This document shows, piece after piece, positions 18,155 through 28,137 of a stretch of 64,000 nucleotides of DNA; positions within the stretch are counted from its first letter, which is position 1; each line of letters starts with the position of its first letter. Position numbers and translations under genes: made by a program. Origin of the DNA: Pseudomonas putida. GTDB lineage: Bacteria > Pseudomonadota > Gammaproteobacteria > Pseudomonadales > Pseudomonadaceae. Below the pieces are notes generated by a model, which did not search any database, was not told where the DNA came from, and saw only the letters and a program-made list of their open reading frames with translations. The stretch spans positions 5,704,001-5,768,000 of the forward strand of contig NZ_CP039371.1 of NCBI RefSeq assembly GCF_005080685.1, in the 5' to 3' direction.

Positions 18155-19822
18155 TTACTGCGCCAGCTTCTTGTGCCGTACGCGGTGCGGCTGGGTGGCC
18201 GCGTCGCCGAGACGCTTCTTGCGATCGGCCTCGTACTCGGTGTAGTTACCCTCGAAGAACACCACGTTGGAGTCGTCTTCGTACGCCAGGATGTGGGTGG
18301 CCACACGGTCCAGGAACCAACGGTCGTGGGAAATCACGATCGCGGCACCAGGGAAGTCCAGCAAGGCTTCTTCCAGCGAACGCAGGGTTTCGACGTCGAG
18401 GTCGTTGGACGGTTCGTCGAGCAGCAGGACGTTGCCGCCCTCCTTCAGGGTCAGGGCCAGGTGCAGACGGCCACGCTCACCACCGGAGAGGTCCTTGACG
18501 AACTTCTGCTGATCGCCGCCCTTGAAGTTGAAGCGGCCGACGTAGGTACGCGACGGGATCTCGTAGCTGCCGATGCGGATCTGGTCGGAACCGTCGGAGA
18601 TCTGCTGGAACACGGTCTTGGCGCCGTCGAGGTCTTCGCGGCTCTGGTCGACGCAGGCCAACTGCACGGTTTCGCCGATCTCGATGCTGCCCGAGTCCGG
18701 TTGTTCCTTGCCCATCAGCATGCGGAACAGGGTCGACTTACCGGCACCGTTACCGCCGATCACGCCGACGATGGCGCCCTTGGGCATGGCGAACGACAGG
18801 TTGTCGATCAGCACGCGATCGCCATAGCCCTTGGTGACGTTCTTGAACTCGATGACCTTGTCGCCCAGCCGCGGACCCGCCGGGATGTAGATCTCGTTGG
18901 TTTCGCTGCGCTTCTGGAATTCCTGCGACTGCATTTCCTCGAAGCGCTGCAGACGTGCCTTGGACTTGGACTGACGGGCCTTGGCGCCTTTGCGCACCCA
19001 TTCCAGCTCTTCCTTCATGGCCTTTTCATGGGCGCTCTGCTGCTTGGATTCCTGCGCCAGACGCTCCGACTTGGCCTCCAGCCAGCCCGAGTAGTTGCCT
19101 TCGTACGGGATGCCCGCGCCGCGGTCCAGTTCGAGGATCCAGCCAGCCACGTTGTCGAGGAAGTAACGGTCGTGGGTGATGGCCACCACGGTGCCGGGGA
19201 AGTCGTGCAGGAAACGCTCCAGCCAGGCAACCGAGTCCGCGTCCAGGTGGTTGGTCGGTTCGTCGAGCAGCAGCATGTCGGGGGCCGACAGCAGCAGGCG
19301 GCACAGGGCTACACGGCGCTTTTCACCACCAGAGAGGTGTTCGATCTTCGCTTCCCAGGCCGGCAGGCGCAGGGCGTCGGCGGCGACGTCGAGCTGGCGC
19401 TCGAGGTTGTGGCCGTCGGCTGCCTGCAAAATGGCTTCGAGCTTGGCCTGCTCGGCGGCCAGCTTGTCGAAGTCGGCGTCGGGCTCGGCGTAGGCGGCAT
19501 AGACCTCGTCCAGGCGGGCCTGGGCGTCCTTGATCACACTGACCGCTTCCTCGACCACTTCACGTACGGTCTTGGTCGGATCCAGCTGCGGCTCCTGGGG
19601 CAGGTAGCCGACATTGATATCGGGCATCGGGCGGGCTTCGCCGTCGAATTCCTTGTCGACGCCTGCCATGATCCGCAGCAGGGTCGATTTACCCGCACCG
19701 TTCAGGCCGAGCACGCCGATCTTGGCGCCGGGGAAGAACGACAGGGAAATGTTCTTGAGAATCTCCCGCTTCGGCGGCACGACCTTGCTCAGCCGATGCA
19801 TGGTGTAGACGTATTGAGCCAA
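18155..19822 (-). CDS. ettA: Energy-dependent translational throttle protein EttA (ABC-F)
   Basis: EttA binds the ribosomal E site and gates the first peptide bond according to the ATP/ADP ratio. The 555-residue protein has two ABC domains (Walker A GLNGAGKST and GGNGAGKST; signatures LSGGEKRRV and LSGGERGRL; Walker B LLLDEPTNHLD and LLLDEPSNDLD). They are joined by a charged linker (about 240-310, KAMKEELEWVRKGAKARQSK), and there are no membrane segments. The family start AQYVYTMHRLSK is preceded by TTG at 19822 with GAGGG upstream and no in-frame ATG nearby, so I assign a TTG start. Confidence 0.95.
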   Translation of the reverse strand: MAQYVYTMHRLSKVVPPKREILKNISLSFFPGAKIGVLGLNGAGKSTLLRIMAGVDKEFDGEARPMPDINVGYLPQEPQLDPTKTVREVVEEAVSVIKDAQARLDEVYAAYAEPDADFDKLAAEQAKLEAILQAADGHNLERQLDVAADALRLPAWEAKIEHLSGGEKRRVALCRLLLSAPDMLLLDEPTNHLDADSVAWLERFLHDFPGTVVAITHDRYFLDNVAGWILELDRGAGIPYEGNYSGWLEAKSERLAQESKQQSAHEKAMKEELEWVRKGAKARQSKSKARLQRFEEMQSQEFQKRSETNEIYIPAGPRLGDKVIEFKNVTKGYGDRVLIDNLSFAMPKGAIVGVIGGNGAGKSTLFRMLMGKEQPDSGSIEIGETVQLACVDQSREDLDGAKTVFQQISDGSDQIRIGSYEIPSRTYVGRFNFKGGDQQKFVKDLSGGERGRLHLALTLKEGGNVLLLDEPSNDLDVETLRSLEEALLDFPGAAIVISHDRWFLDRVATHILAYEDDSNVVFFEGNYTEYEADRKKRLGDAATQPHRVRHKKLAQ

Positions 19823-20030
19823 AACCAAGCCCTCTAATTTAGATAGGTAAAGACATCGACGATCGCCCAGCCTGGCCGGCCGGGTGACGTGTTGACGGGT
19901 GTCGTTGAACAAAGACGACCATTCTACGCCAACGCGCAGCGTTGCACAGGGTGGTCGGATGGTGGGGATGCCGGGAGACTTGTATTGGGCTGTGCGGGCC
20001 TCTTGGCGACCCGCACAATGTTCCGCCAGC

Positions 20031-20462
20031 TCAGACGTGACGCTGCTTTACCTTGCCCCGCGGCAACCGGCAACGGTCGCCCTTCTCGGCCAGGCGCGCG
20101 GCCCAGGCGGCTTTCGCGCTGAAACCACCACTGCGGGCGGGCTGTTCGGCAACCTTGGTGTGTGCCGCGACAGCCTTGGGCTTGCTCACGGCAACGGCAG
20201 GCGCTGCTGCAACCGAGGCGACCGGGGCCACGGCTGGTGCGGCGGCCTTGGCGCTATTGCGCAGTTCGGCCAAAGAAGGCGACTTGGCCTTGGCGGCAGC
20301 GGCCGGATCAGGCTTGACCAGCGAACGCTGGCAGGATTTGCACGATACGTCGTCGGTCACGGCAGTGCTGACAAGGGTCTGACTGCTGCGCCCACAGGCG
20401 GAATCGAGGCCATTGGTGGAATAGTGTGTAACCAAAACCGAACATCTCCGATGCGTTGTCAT
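20031..20462 (-). CDS. Hypothetical protein with Cys pair and Ala/Pro/Lys-rich linker
   Basis: About 143 residues if it starts at the ATG at 20462 (MTTHRRCSVLVTHYSTNGLD); a TTG seven bases after GGAG would give a product about nine residues shorter. Two Cys-bearing stretches (CGRSS and CKSCQRSL) in the first 55 residues could bind zinc. The middle is low-complexity Ala/Pro/Val/Lys (about 65-115), and the tail is basic (RLAEKGDRCRLPRGKVKQRH). I do not recognise the family. It is the only good coding frame between ettA and morA, and codon use looks normal for the genome. Exact start uncertain. Confidence 0.6.
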   Translation of the reverse strand: MTTHRRCSVLVTHYSTNGLDSACGRSSQTLVSTAVTDDVSCKSCQRSLVKPDPAAAAKAKSPSLAELRNSAKAAAPAVAPVASVAAAPAVAVSKPKAVAAHTKVAEQPARSGGFSAKAAWAARLAEKGDRCRLPRGKVKQRHV

Positions 20463-20636
20463 TGAAGCGGGCGGCATTCTCGCACAACTTGCGGGGCCTT
20501 GCCGAACGCAGGACCGGCGTCGGTCGACCAGCGCACGAATACTGGCAGTTTGACATAATCCTAGGCATGCTAGCTGATTTCGGGCGCTCGGCCTTATAGT
20601 GCGCGCCCTTGATCGACCCTGACAGCGGCACATACC

Positions 20637-23600
20637 GTGCATATTCCGAACCTGCCATCGCCAGCCCATTCGCAGGACCAACGCTTGACCGACCTCAATC
20701 AACCGTCATTGCCGCCCCTCGCGCGCCAGGCGTCCGCAGCCTCGCTGCATGCCACGGTAAAGGCTGGGCTGGCCCTGCTGGCCCTGGTTCTGCTGGGGTT
20801 GCTGCTGTGGCAGCTGTTCGCCCAGTTCCGTCACACCCAGGCCGAACAGCGCCAGCAACACCTGGTGGCCAGCGCCGAACTGGCCGATCACCTGAGCCTC
20901 AACCTGGCGCTGAAGGCCGAACAGGCGTCCAATGTCGTCCAGCCTTACGTCAAGGCGCCGGCGCCCGACGCCCTGCCCAGCCTGCTGGCAACCCTGCGCG
21001 ATCGCCTGCCGACCCTGCAGCAACTGGCCTGGCTTGACCATGACGGGCGCATCCTCAGCGATACCCTGAGCGGCAGCCCTGACCGCCAGATGATTGGCGA
21101 ACTACTGACGCTCAACCAGGGCCGCAGCTATCTGTTCGCCAATGCCCCGGACAACCGGACCATCTACCTGCTCCTGCGTCAGTCGCCCGAGCAGGATCGC
21201 GGCTATTGGTTGCTGCGCCTGTCGCGGGTGTATTACCGGTCGCTCATCGACCACCTCGAGCGCCCAGGGGACACCCTCTGGGTGCTGGAAAACAGCCGCA
21301 GCGGCGAAGTGCTCGAGCGCCAGGGCCCCAGCGCTTCGAGCGCGGCGCCATTGCAGAGCGTGATGCTCGCCTTCATCAACAACAGCACCTGGCAGTTGCG
21401 CGGTCTGTACGACGCCGACCTGGCACGCCAGAAGCTGCTGCCGGCGCTGATCGGCAAGTGCCTGCTGGTGCTGCTCTGTGCCCTCTTGCCGGTGCTGGCG
21501 CTGATGAGCATGCGCCGCCGCCAGCGCGCCCTGCAGGATGACCGCCGGCGCTACCAGGAAATCTTCGAAGGCACCGGAGTGGCCCTGTGCGTGCTCGACC
21601 TGTCGAGCCTGCCCGGCCAACTCGACCGCTACCACCTGCGCAATCACGCGGCGCTCAAGCAAAGCCTGGCCCTGGACCCGAACCTGCGCCGTTCGCTGCT
21701 GCTGGAACTGAAGATCACCGAGATCAACCAGGTAGCCCGGCAGCTACTCAATGTCCAATGCCACGAGGGCGCCTGGCAGCGCCTGATCGATGGCAGCGGC
21801 GATGGCCGCGACAGCGTCGGCATGCAGTTGATCGATGCGTTGATCGAACAGCGTCCGCTGCTTGAGCTGGAGGTGCGCCTGCCGGCGCCGCTGGGCGGCG
21901 AGCTGCACCTGTGGCTGATGGCGCGCCTGCCCCAGCAGCGGCGCGACTACCAGGCGGTGATCCTGAGCATCAGCGACATCACCAGCCGCAAGCAGGTGGA
22001 GCTTTCGCTGCTCGAGCGCGAGAGTTTCTGGTCGGACGTGGTCCGCACAGTGCCTGACCAACTCTACGTGCAGGACGTCTGCCCAGCGGATGATCTTCTC
22101 CAACCGCCATCTGGGCCAGACCTTGGGCTACGACCGCACCGAGCTGTCGCAGATGGGTGACCGCTTCTGGGAGTTGCTGCTCCATCCAGGCGATGCCGCC
22201 CTCTACCAGGGACTGCGCCAGCAACAACGCGATAATGCCCACGATGAGTCGCTGCACTGCCAGCTGCGTTTCCGCCACCGTGACGGCAACTGGCGTTGCT
22301 ACGAGATCCGCGAGCAGGTGCTGACCCGCGATGCCGACGGCCTGGTCACCCGCATCATTGGCGTGGGCAAGGACGTCACCGTGCAGATCGAGGCCAGCCA
22401 GTCGCTGCGTGACAGCGAGCAGCGCTACCGCCTGCTGGCCGAGAGCATCAGCGACGTGATCTTCTCCACCGACAGCGGCTTGCAGCTCAACTACGTCAGC
22501 CCATCGGTGAAGGCGGTGCTGGGCTACCCGGTGGAATGGATCTTCGACAATGGCTGGCACTCGATCATCGCCAACCCGGCCCAGCTCACGGGTATCTACA
22601 GCCTCATGGAGCGGGTCAGCAAGGCCATGGGCGACCCTGAGCAACTCGAGCAACTGCGTGGCCAGATGCCCATGCAGCTGTTCCAGTTCGACTGCCTGCG
22701 CGCCGATGGCCGCAAGATCCCTATCGAACTGCGCCTGGTGCTGGTCTGGGACGATCACCAGCGCTTCGAGGGCGTGCTCGGCGTCGGCCGCGACATCAGT
22801 CAGCAGCGTCGTGCGGAAAAAGACCTGCGCATGGCTGCCACGGTATTCGAGCACTCGACCTCGGCCATCCTCATCACCGACCCCGCCGGCTACATCGTGC
22901 AGGCCAACGAGGCGTTCAGCCGGGTCAGCGGGTACGCAGCCGATGAGGTCCTCGACGAGTTGCCCGGCATGCTCACCGTGGATGAGCAGCAGGAAGGCCA
23001 CCTGCGCTACGTGATCAAGCAGTTGCACGAGCACAACAGCTGGGAAGGCGAGGTCTGGCTCAAGCGCCGCAATGGCGAGCGCTACCCGGCCTGGGTCGGC
23101 ATTAACGCAGTGTTCGACGACGAAGGCGACCTGGCCAGCTACGTGTGTTTCTTCACCGACATCAGCGAGCGCAAGGCCAGCGAGCAGCGTATCCACCGCC
23201 TGGCCTACTACGACGCCCTGACCCACCTGCCCAACCGCACGCTGTTCCAGGACCGCCTGCACACCGCGCTGCAGCAGGCCGAGCGGCTGAAGTCGTGGGT
23301 GGTGCTGATGTTCCTCGACCTGGACCGTTTCAAGCCGATCAACGACTCCCTTGGCCACGCCGCCGGCGACAGCATGCTCAAGGACATGGCCCTGCGCCTG
23401 CTGGCCTGCGTCGACGAAGACGACACCGTGGCACGTATGGGCGGTGATGAGTTCACCCTGCTGCTGCAGCCGCGCGCCACCCGCGAAATGGCGCTGAACC
23501 GTGCCATCCATGTGGCCGAGAGCATACTTGGCAGCCTGGTGACCCCGTTCGTGCTGGAAAGCCGCGAGTTCTTCGTCACGGCCAGCATCGGTATCGCCCT

Positions 23601-24513
23601 CAGCCCGCAGGACGGTAGCGAGCTGAGCCAGCTGATGAAAAACGCCGACACCGCCATGTACCACGCCAAGGAGCGCGGCAAGAACAACTTCCAGTTCTAC
23701 CAAGCCGAGATGAACGCCAGCGCACTGGAACGCCTGGAATTGGAAAGCGACCTGCGCCACGCCCTGGAGCAGAACGAGTTCATCCTCTACTACCAACCGC
23801 AGTTCAGCGGCGACGGCCTGCGCCTGACCGGCGCCGAGGCGTTGCTGCGCTGGCGCCACCCGACGCGCGGGCTGGTCCCGCCGGGCGACTTCATCCCGGT
23901 GATCGAGGAGCTTGGCCTGGTGGTGGATGTCGGCGACTGGGTGCTGCGTGAAGCCAGCCGCCAGCTCAAGGCCTGGCACAAGGCCAAGGTGCGGGTACCG
24001 AAGGTGTCGGTGAACATCTCCGCGCGGCAGTTCTCCGATGGCCAGTTGGGCACGCGGATCGCGACCATTCTCGACGAGACCGGCCTGCCACCGGCGTGCC
24101 TGGAGCTGGAGCTGACCGAAAGCATCCTGATGCGCGAGGTCAACGAAGCCATGCAGATCCTCGACAGCCTGAAGAAGCTGGGCCTGAGCATCGCGGTCGA
24201 CGACTTCGGCACCGGCTATTCCTCGCTCAACTACCTCAAGCAGTTCCCCATCGACGTGCTGAAGATCGACCGCACCTTCGTCGACGGCCTGCCCGAAGGC
24301 GAGCAGGATGCGCAAATCGCCCGGGCGATCATCGCCATGGCCCACAGCCTCAACCTGGCGGTGATCGCCGAAGGCGTGGAGACCCACGAGCAGCTCGGTT
24401 TCCTGCGCGAGCACGGCTGCGACGAAGTGCAGGGCTATCTGTTCGGGCGGCCCATGCCGGCCCACCAGTTCGAGGCGCAGTTCGCCGACGAGGGGCTGCC
24501 GCTGATCCGGTAA
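20637..24513 (+). pseudogene. morA: MorA: membrane PAS-GGDEF-EAL c-di-GMP enzyme, frameshifted in this sequence
   Basis: The 5' part (20637-22160) has a helix at about residues 40-62, a periplasmic loop, a second helix at about 275-297 and a PAS-like region. The 3' part (about 22090-24513) continues with PAS domains, GGDEF ([12 protein letters not shown]) and a complete EAL domain ([40 protein letters not shown]). They join perfectly if one C of the CCC at 22082-22084 is removed, giving about 1290 residues, the size of MorA. The cyclase lacks the RxxD inhibitory site. MorA controls motility and biofilm in P. putida and P. aeruginosa. The start may be GTG at 20637 or TTG at 20685 (AGGA upstream). 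Sequencing error versus true mutation is open. Confidence 0.85.
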
Positions 24514-24720
24514 GGCCGCTCCCACACCAAGACGCATGGCGGCACTGAACCGCACCTGAAAACGGACTTTCGAGTCAACTCCTGCACGCCGCCAGCCCAG
24601 GCAGGGTGCGGGATGCAACATGAGGCCCATTGGTCCGCGACTTGACGTCACTTCATATGCCAGGCCCGAGGCAATCGGTTAGAATGCCCCCCCAATTCAG
24701 CCCGATCCTTGAGGACCGCC

Positions 24721-25974
<1,254 letters not shown>

Positions 25975-25992
25975 TCGGCGATCGCCCGATGT

Positions 25993-26024
25993 GAAAAAGC
26001 CCGGCCATGTGCCGGGCTTTTTTG
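25993..26024 (+). terminator. Intrinsic terminator after glyA
   Basis: AAAAAGCCCGGC and GCCGGGCTTTTTT form a GC stem with flanking A/T tracts 20 bp past the glyA stop. It can also serve the opposing antitoxin gene. Confidence 0.92.
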
Positions 26025-26042
26025 TGGGCGAATGGATGCGAG

Positions 26043-26363
26043 CTACAGGACTGCCGTCGGGCTTGCAGCGCACACGCCGTGTTCAGGCACCAGGCGTATG
26101 TCCACACGCTGCCCCAATGCCCTGGCAGCACTGGCTAGCGTTGCCAGTGTCATGCCTGGGTCGGTCTGATCCAAGGCCCTGTCTACCGCTGCACGGCTGG
26201 TATGCATGCGCTCTGCGAGCGCCTTCTTGCTGACCTTCTGCTGCTTCATGGCCTCTGTCAGTTGCCAGGCGATCACCCGTTTCAGGGCTGCTGCCGTGAC
26301 GGGCTCCAGAAGGCCTTCCTCGGCGAGAAAATCATCGAAACCGGAACCGATATGAGGGTTCAT
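26043..26363 (-). CDS. XRE-type antitoxin (HigA-like)
   Basis: The 106-residue protein has a helix-turn-helix in residues about 38-80 (LTEAMKQQKVSKKALAERMH, TSRAAVDRALDQTDP), preceded by a short helical N-terminus. It follows the toxin gene with an ATGA overlap (26360-26363), the toxin-first order typical of higBA. It would neutralise the upstream toxin and repress the shared promoter. The frame remains open upstream inside the toxin gene, but MNPHIGSGFDDFLAEEG is the sensible start. Confidence 0.82.
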   Translation of the reverse strand: MNPHIGSGFDDFLAEEGLLEPVTAAALKRVIAWQLTEAMKQQKVSKKALAERMHTSRAAVDRALDQTDPGMTLATLASAARALGQRVDIRLVPEHGVCAASPTAVL

Positions 26364-26725
26364 GGCATATGCCTCCTGAGGCTTGTCTTGCGTTGCCTGG
26401 CCAGTGAGAGATCGACCAAGGGCGTTTTCTGGCATTTCTTGATGAATCCGTGGAGCAGGACCATCGCCCCCTCGCTCATCGTGAACAGGACTCGCGCGGC
26501 TGTATCTCCCAGATCGACGCGAATCTCCCAAAGCCCACTTTCCATCTTGCGGACCAAGGGCATGCCAATCGGCCAGCCGAACTGCACAGACTTGATCTCG
26601 TAGCCGATCAGCTGACGTTGCTCCCGGGACAACCCCTTCAACCAATCGCGTACAGGCTCGTTACCTAGCTCGCTGCGAAAGAAAAGAACATTGATCTGGT
26701 GATCCGATACGGCCAAGTGTACCAA
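26360..26725 (-). CDS. HigB/Gp49-like (RelE superfamily) toxin
   Basis: The product resembles phage Gp49/DUF891 toxins: PVRDWLKGLSREQRQLIGYE, GLWEIRVDLGDTAARVLFTM and LLHGFIKKCQKTP, with the basic C-terminal residues used for mRNA cleavage on the ribosome. Start: a TTG at 26725 has AAGGAG eight bases upstream and gives 121 residues; an ATG at 26809 would add 28 residues that lie across a terminator and do not look like the family. It forms a toxin-antitoxin operon with the overlapping XRE gene. The module sits between glyA and yjiA. Confidence 0.78.
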   Translation of the reverse strand: MVHLAVSDHQINVLFFRSELGNEPVRDWLKGLSREQRQLIGYEIKSVQFGWPIGMPLVRKMESGLWEIRVDLGDTAARVLFTMSEGAMVLLHGFIKKCQKTPLVDLSLARQRKTSLRRHMP

Positions 26726-26782
26726 AAAAGATACTCCTTTCAAGGGGCCGTGAAACTTGGCCCGATTAAATTCCATTGGGCC

Positions 26783-26809
26783 AATAAAAATGCCGCCATT
26801 GGGCGGCAT
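26783..26809 (-). terminator. Intrinsic terminator after yjiA
   Basis: A stem ATGCCGCC/GGCGGCAT is followed on the minus strand by TTTTTATT, just beyond the yjiA stop. It insulates the toxin-antitoxin operon from yjiA. Confidence 0.85.
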
Positions 26810-26830
26810 TATCGAGTCAGCGGGGCGCCT

Positions 26831-27808
26831 TCAAGCGTGAGACAAAGCCTCAAAACCAGCCCGAATCGCTTCCTCCGGCAAGTCATCGGCAATGAACACC
26901 ATCACGCTTTCGCGGGCTTCACCTTCTGCCCACTCGGCATCCCAATCGAAGCCATAGAGCTTGAGCACGCCCTGGAACACCAGGCGCCGGTCATCCCCGG
27001 CGATGTTCAACACCCCCTTGTAGCGCAGCAGTTGCTTGCCATGGTTTTCCAGCAGCTCGTTCATGAAGTCGCTGAGGCGGTCGATGTCCAGTGGCGTCTC
27101 GCTGCGCAGCACCAGGGTGGAAATACGATCCGGCGTGGCGGGCTTGAGGATGGGCCGCAGGGTTGGCCGGGGCGCGATACCGAGGTCCGGATTGAGGTTG
27201 AAACCGCGCACGTCGAGCAGTTCGGCCAGGTCGATGCGGCCATGCTCGACCACGCGCAGGGCCGCGCGGCCGTTGATGCGACCGAGGCGCACGCGCAGGG
27301 CCTCCACCGCCTCTGCTGTGACCAGGTCGGTCTTGCTCAACAGCAGGCGATCGGCAAAGCCCACCTGGGCCTGGGCGATGGTTTGCGCCAGGTGTGTGTC
27401 GGCATGCGCCGCATCCACCAGGGTGATGATGCCATCGAGGATGTAGCGCTCGCGCAACTCTTCATCGACGAAGAAGGTTTGCGCCACCGGCGCCGGGTCA
27501 GCCAGGCCGGTGCATTCGATGACCAGGCGGTCGAAGGCGATCTCCCCGGCATCCAGGCGTTCGAGCAGCAGGTACAGGGCGCGCGTCAGGTCGCCGTGGA
27601 TGCTGCAGCAGACGCAGCCATTGGCCAGGGTCATGACCTGCACCGGCTCGTCGCCCAGCAGCTGGCTGTCGATGCCGGCCTCACTGAATTCGTTCTCGAT
27701 CACGGCGATCTTCAGGCCGTGCTCGGCCTTGAGCATGTACTTGAGCAGCGTGGTCTTGCCGGCGCCGAGGAAACCGGTGAGCACTGTTACGGGAATAGGC
27801 GTATGCAC
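26831..27808 (-). CDS. yjiA: COG0523 GTPase (YjiA-like metal chaperone)
   Basis: The 325-residue protein has an N-terminal P-loop GTPase (GFLGAGKTTLL at about 10-20, ENEFSEAGID, the CxCC metal motif in NGCVCCSIHGDL, ECTGLADP, SKTDLV) and a C-terminal CobW domain (about 225-320). COG0523 proteins insert or store metals (Zn, Co, Ni) at the cost of GTP. Start is GTG at 27808 with AGGAGG eight bases upstream. In gammaproteobacteria yjiA, yjiX and cstA travel together, as here. Confidence 0.9.
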   Translation of the reverse strand: MHTPIPVTVLTGFLGAGKTTLLKYMLKAEHGLKIAVIENEFSEAGIDSQLLGDEPVQVMTLANGCVCCSIHGDLTRALYLLLERLDAGEIAFDRLVIECTGLADPAPVAQTFFVDEELRERYILDGIITLVDAAHADTHLAQTIAQAQVGFADRLLLSKTDLVTAEAVEALRVRLGRINGRAALRVVEHGRIDLAELLDVRGFNLNPDLGIAPRPTLRPILKPATPDRISTLVLRSETPLDIDRLSDFMNELLENHGKQLLRYKGVLNIAGDDRRLVFQGVLKLYGFDWDAEWAEGEARESVMVFIADDLPEEAIRAGFEALSHA

Positions 27809-27839
27809 GCGGAAAGCCTCCTGGGCAAAAAAACACAGA

Positions 27840-27901
27840 CCCCATCGTCGGCAAGCCGGCTCCTACGGTTTTGCAGGAGCCGATTTGCCGGCGATGGGGC
27901 C
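27840..27901. repeat. REP hairpin between yjiX and yjiA
   Basis: CCCATCGTCGGCAAGCCGGC and a near-complementary arm ending GCCGGCGATGGGG surround a 10-nt loop. This is a different REP subtype (GCCGGCAAGCCGGC core) from those earlier in the window. Confidence 0.7.
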
Positions 27902-27926
27902 AGGGCAAGCTAACAACAGTTGAGGA

Positions 27927-28124
27927 TCAACAGCATTTAGGCCCGGACTTGCCACCGTAGCGCGCTTCCTGGCGTTCTCGGAAGAACGCCTCGTAGCTCA
28001 TCACCGGTTTGTCCGGGTGCTTGGTCTGCATGTGCTCGACATAGTTGTCGTAGTCGGGCATGCCGACCATCAGGCGGGCTGCCTGCCCCAGGTATTTACC
28101 CAGTCGACCCAGGTCGTTGAACAT
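27927..28124 (-). CDS. yjiX: YjiX/YbdD family small protein (DUF466)
   Basis: The 65-residue protein starts [20 protein letters not shown] and carries the family core [36 protein letters not shown] and a C-terminal Cys-Cys pair. In E. coli the paralogues YbdD and YjiX are cotranscribed with pyruvate transporters of the CstA family and are needed for their activity. It lies 13 bp after cstA on the same strand, which fits that partnership. Confidence 0.93.
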   Translation of the reverse strand: MFNDLGRLGKYLGQAARLMVGMPDYDNYVEHMQTKHPDKPVMSYEAFFRERQEARYGGKSGPKCC

Positions 28125-28137
28125 CGTTGCAGTCCTC

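Noticed and set aside
21979..24651. 890-codon open frame antisense to morA
   Set aside because: Shadow of the GGDEF-EAL frame, no recognisable domain or ribosome-binding site.
24642..24685. Sigma-70 promoter for glyA (TTGACG and TAGAAT)
   Set aside because: The two hexamers are about 32 bp apart, far from the required 16-18 bp.
26726..26809. ATG at 26809 as the toxin start
   Set aside because: The extra 28 codons run through the yjiA terminator and do not resemble the toxin family; TTG at 26725 has a much better ribosome-binding site.
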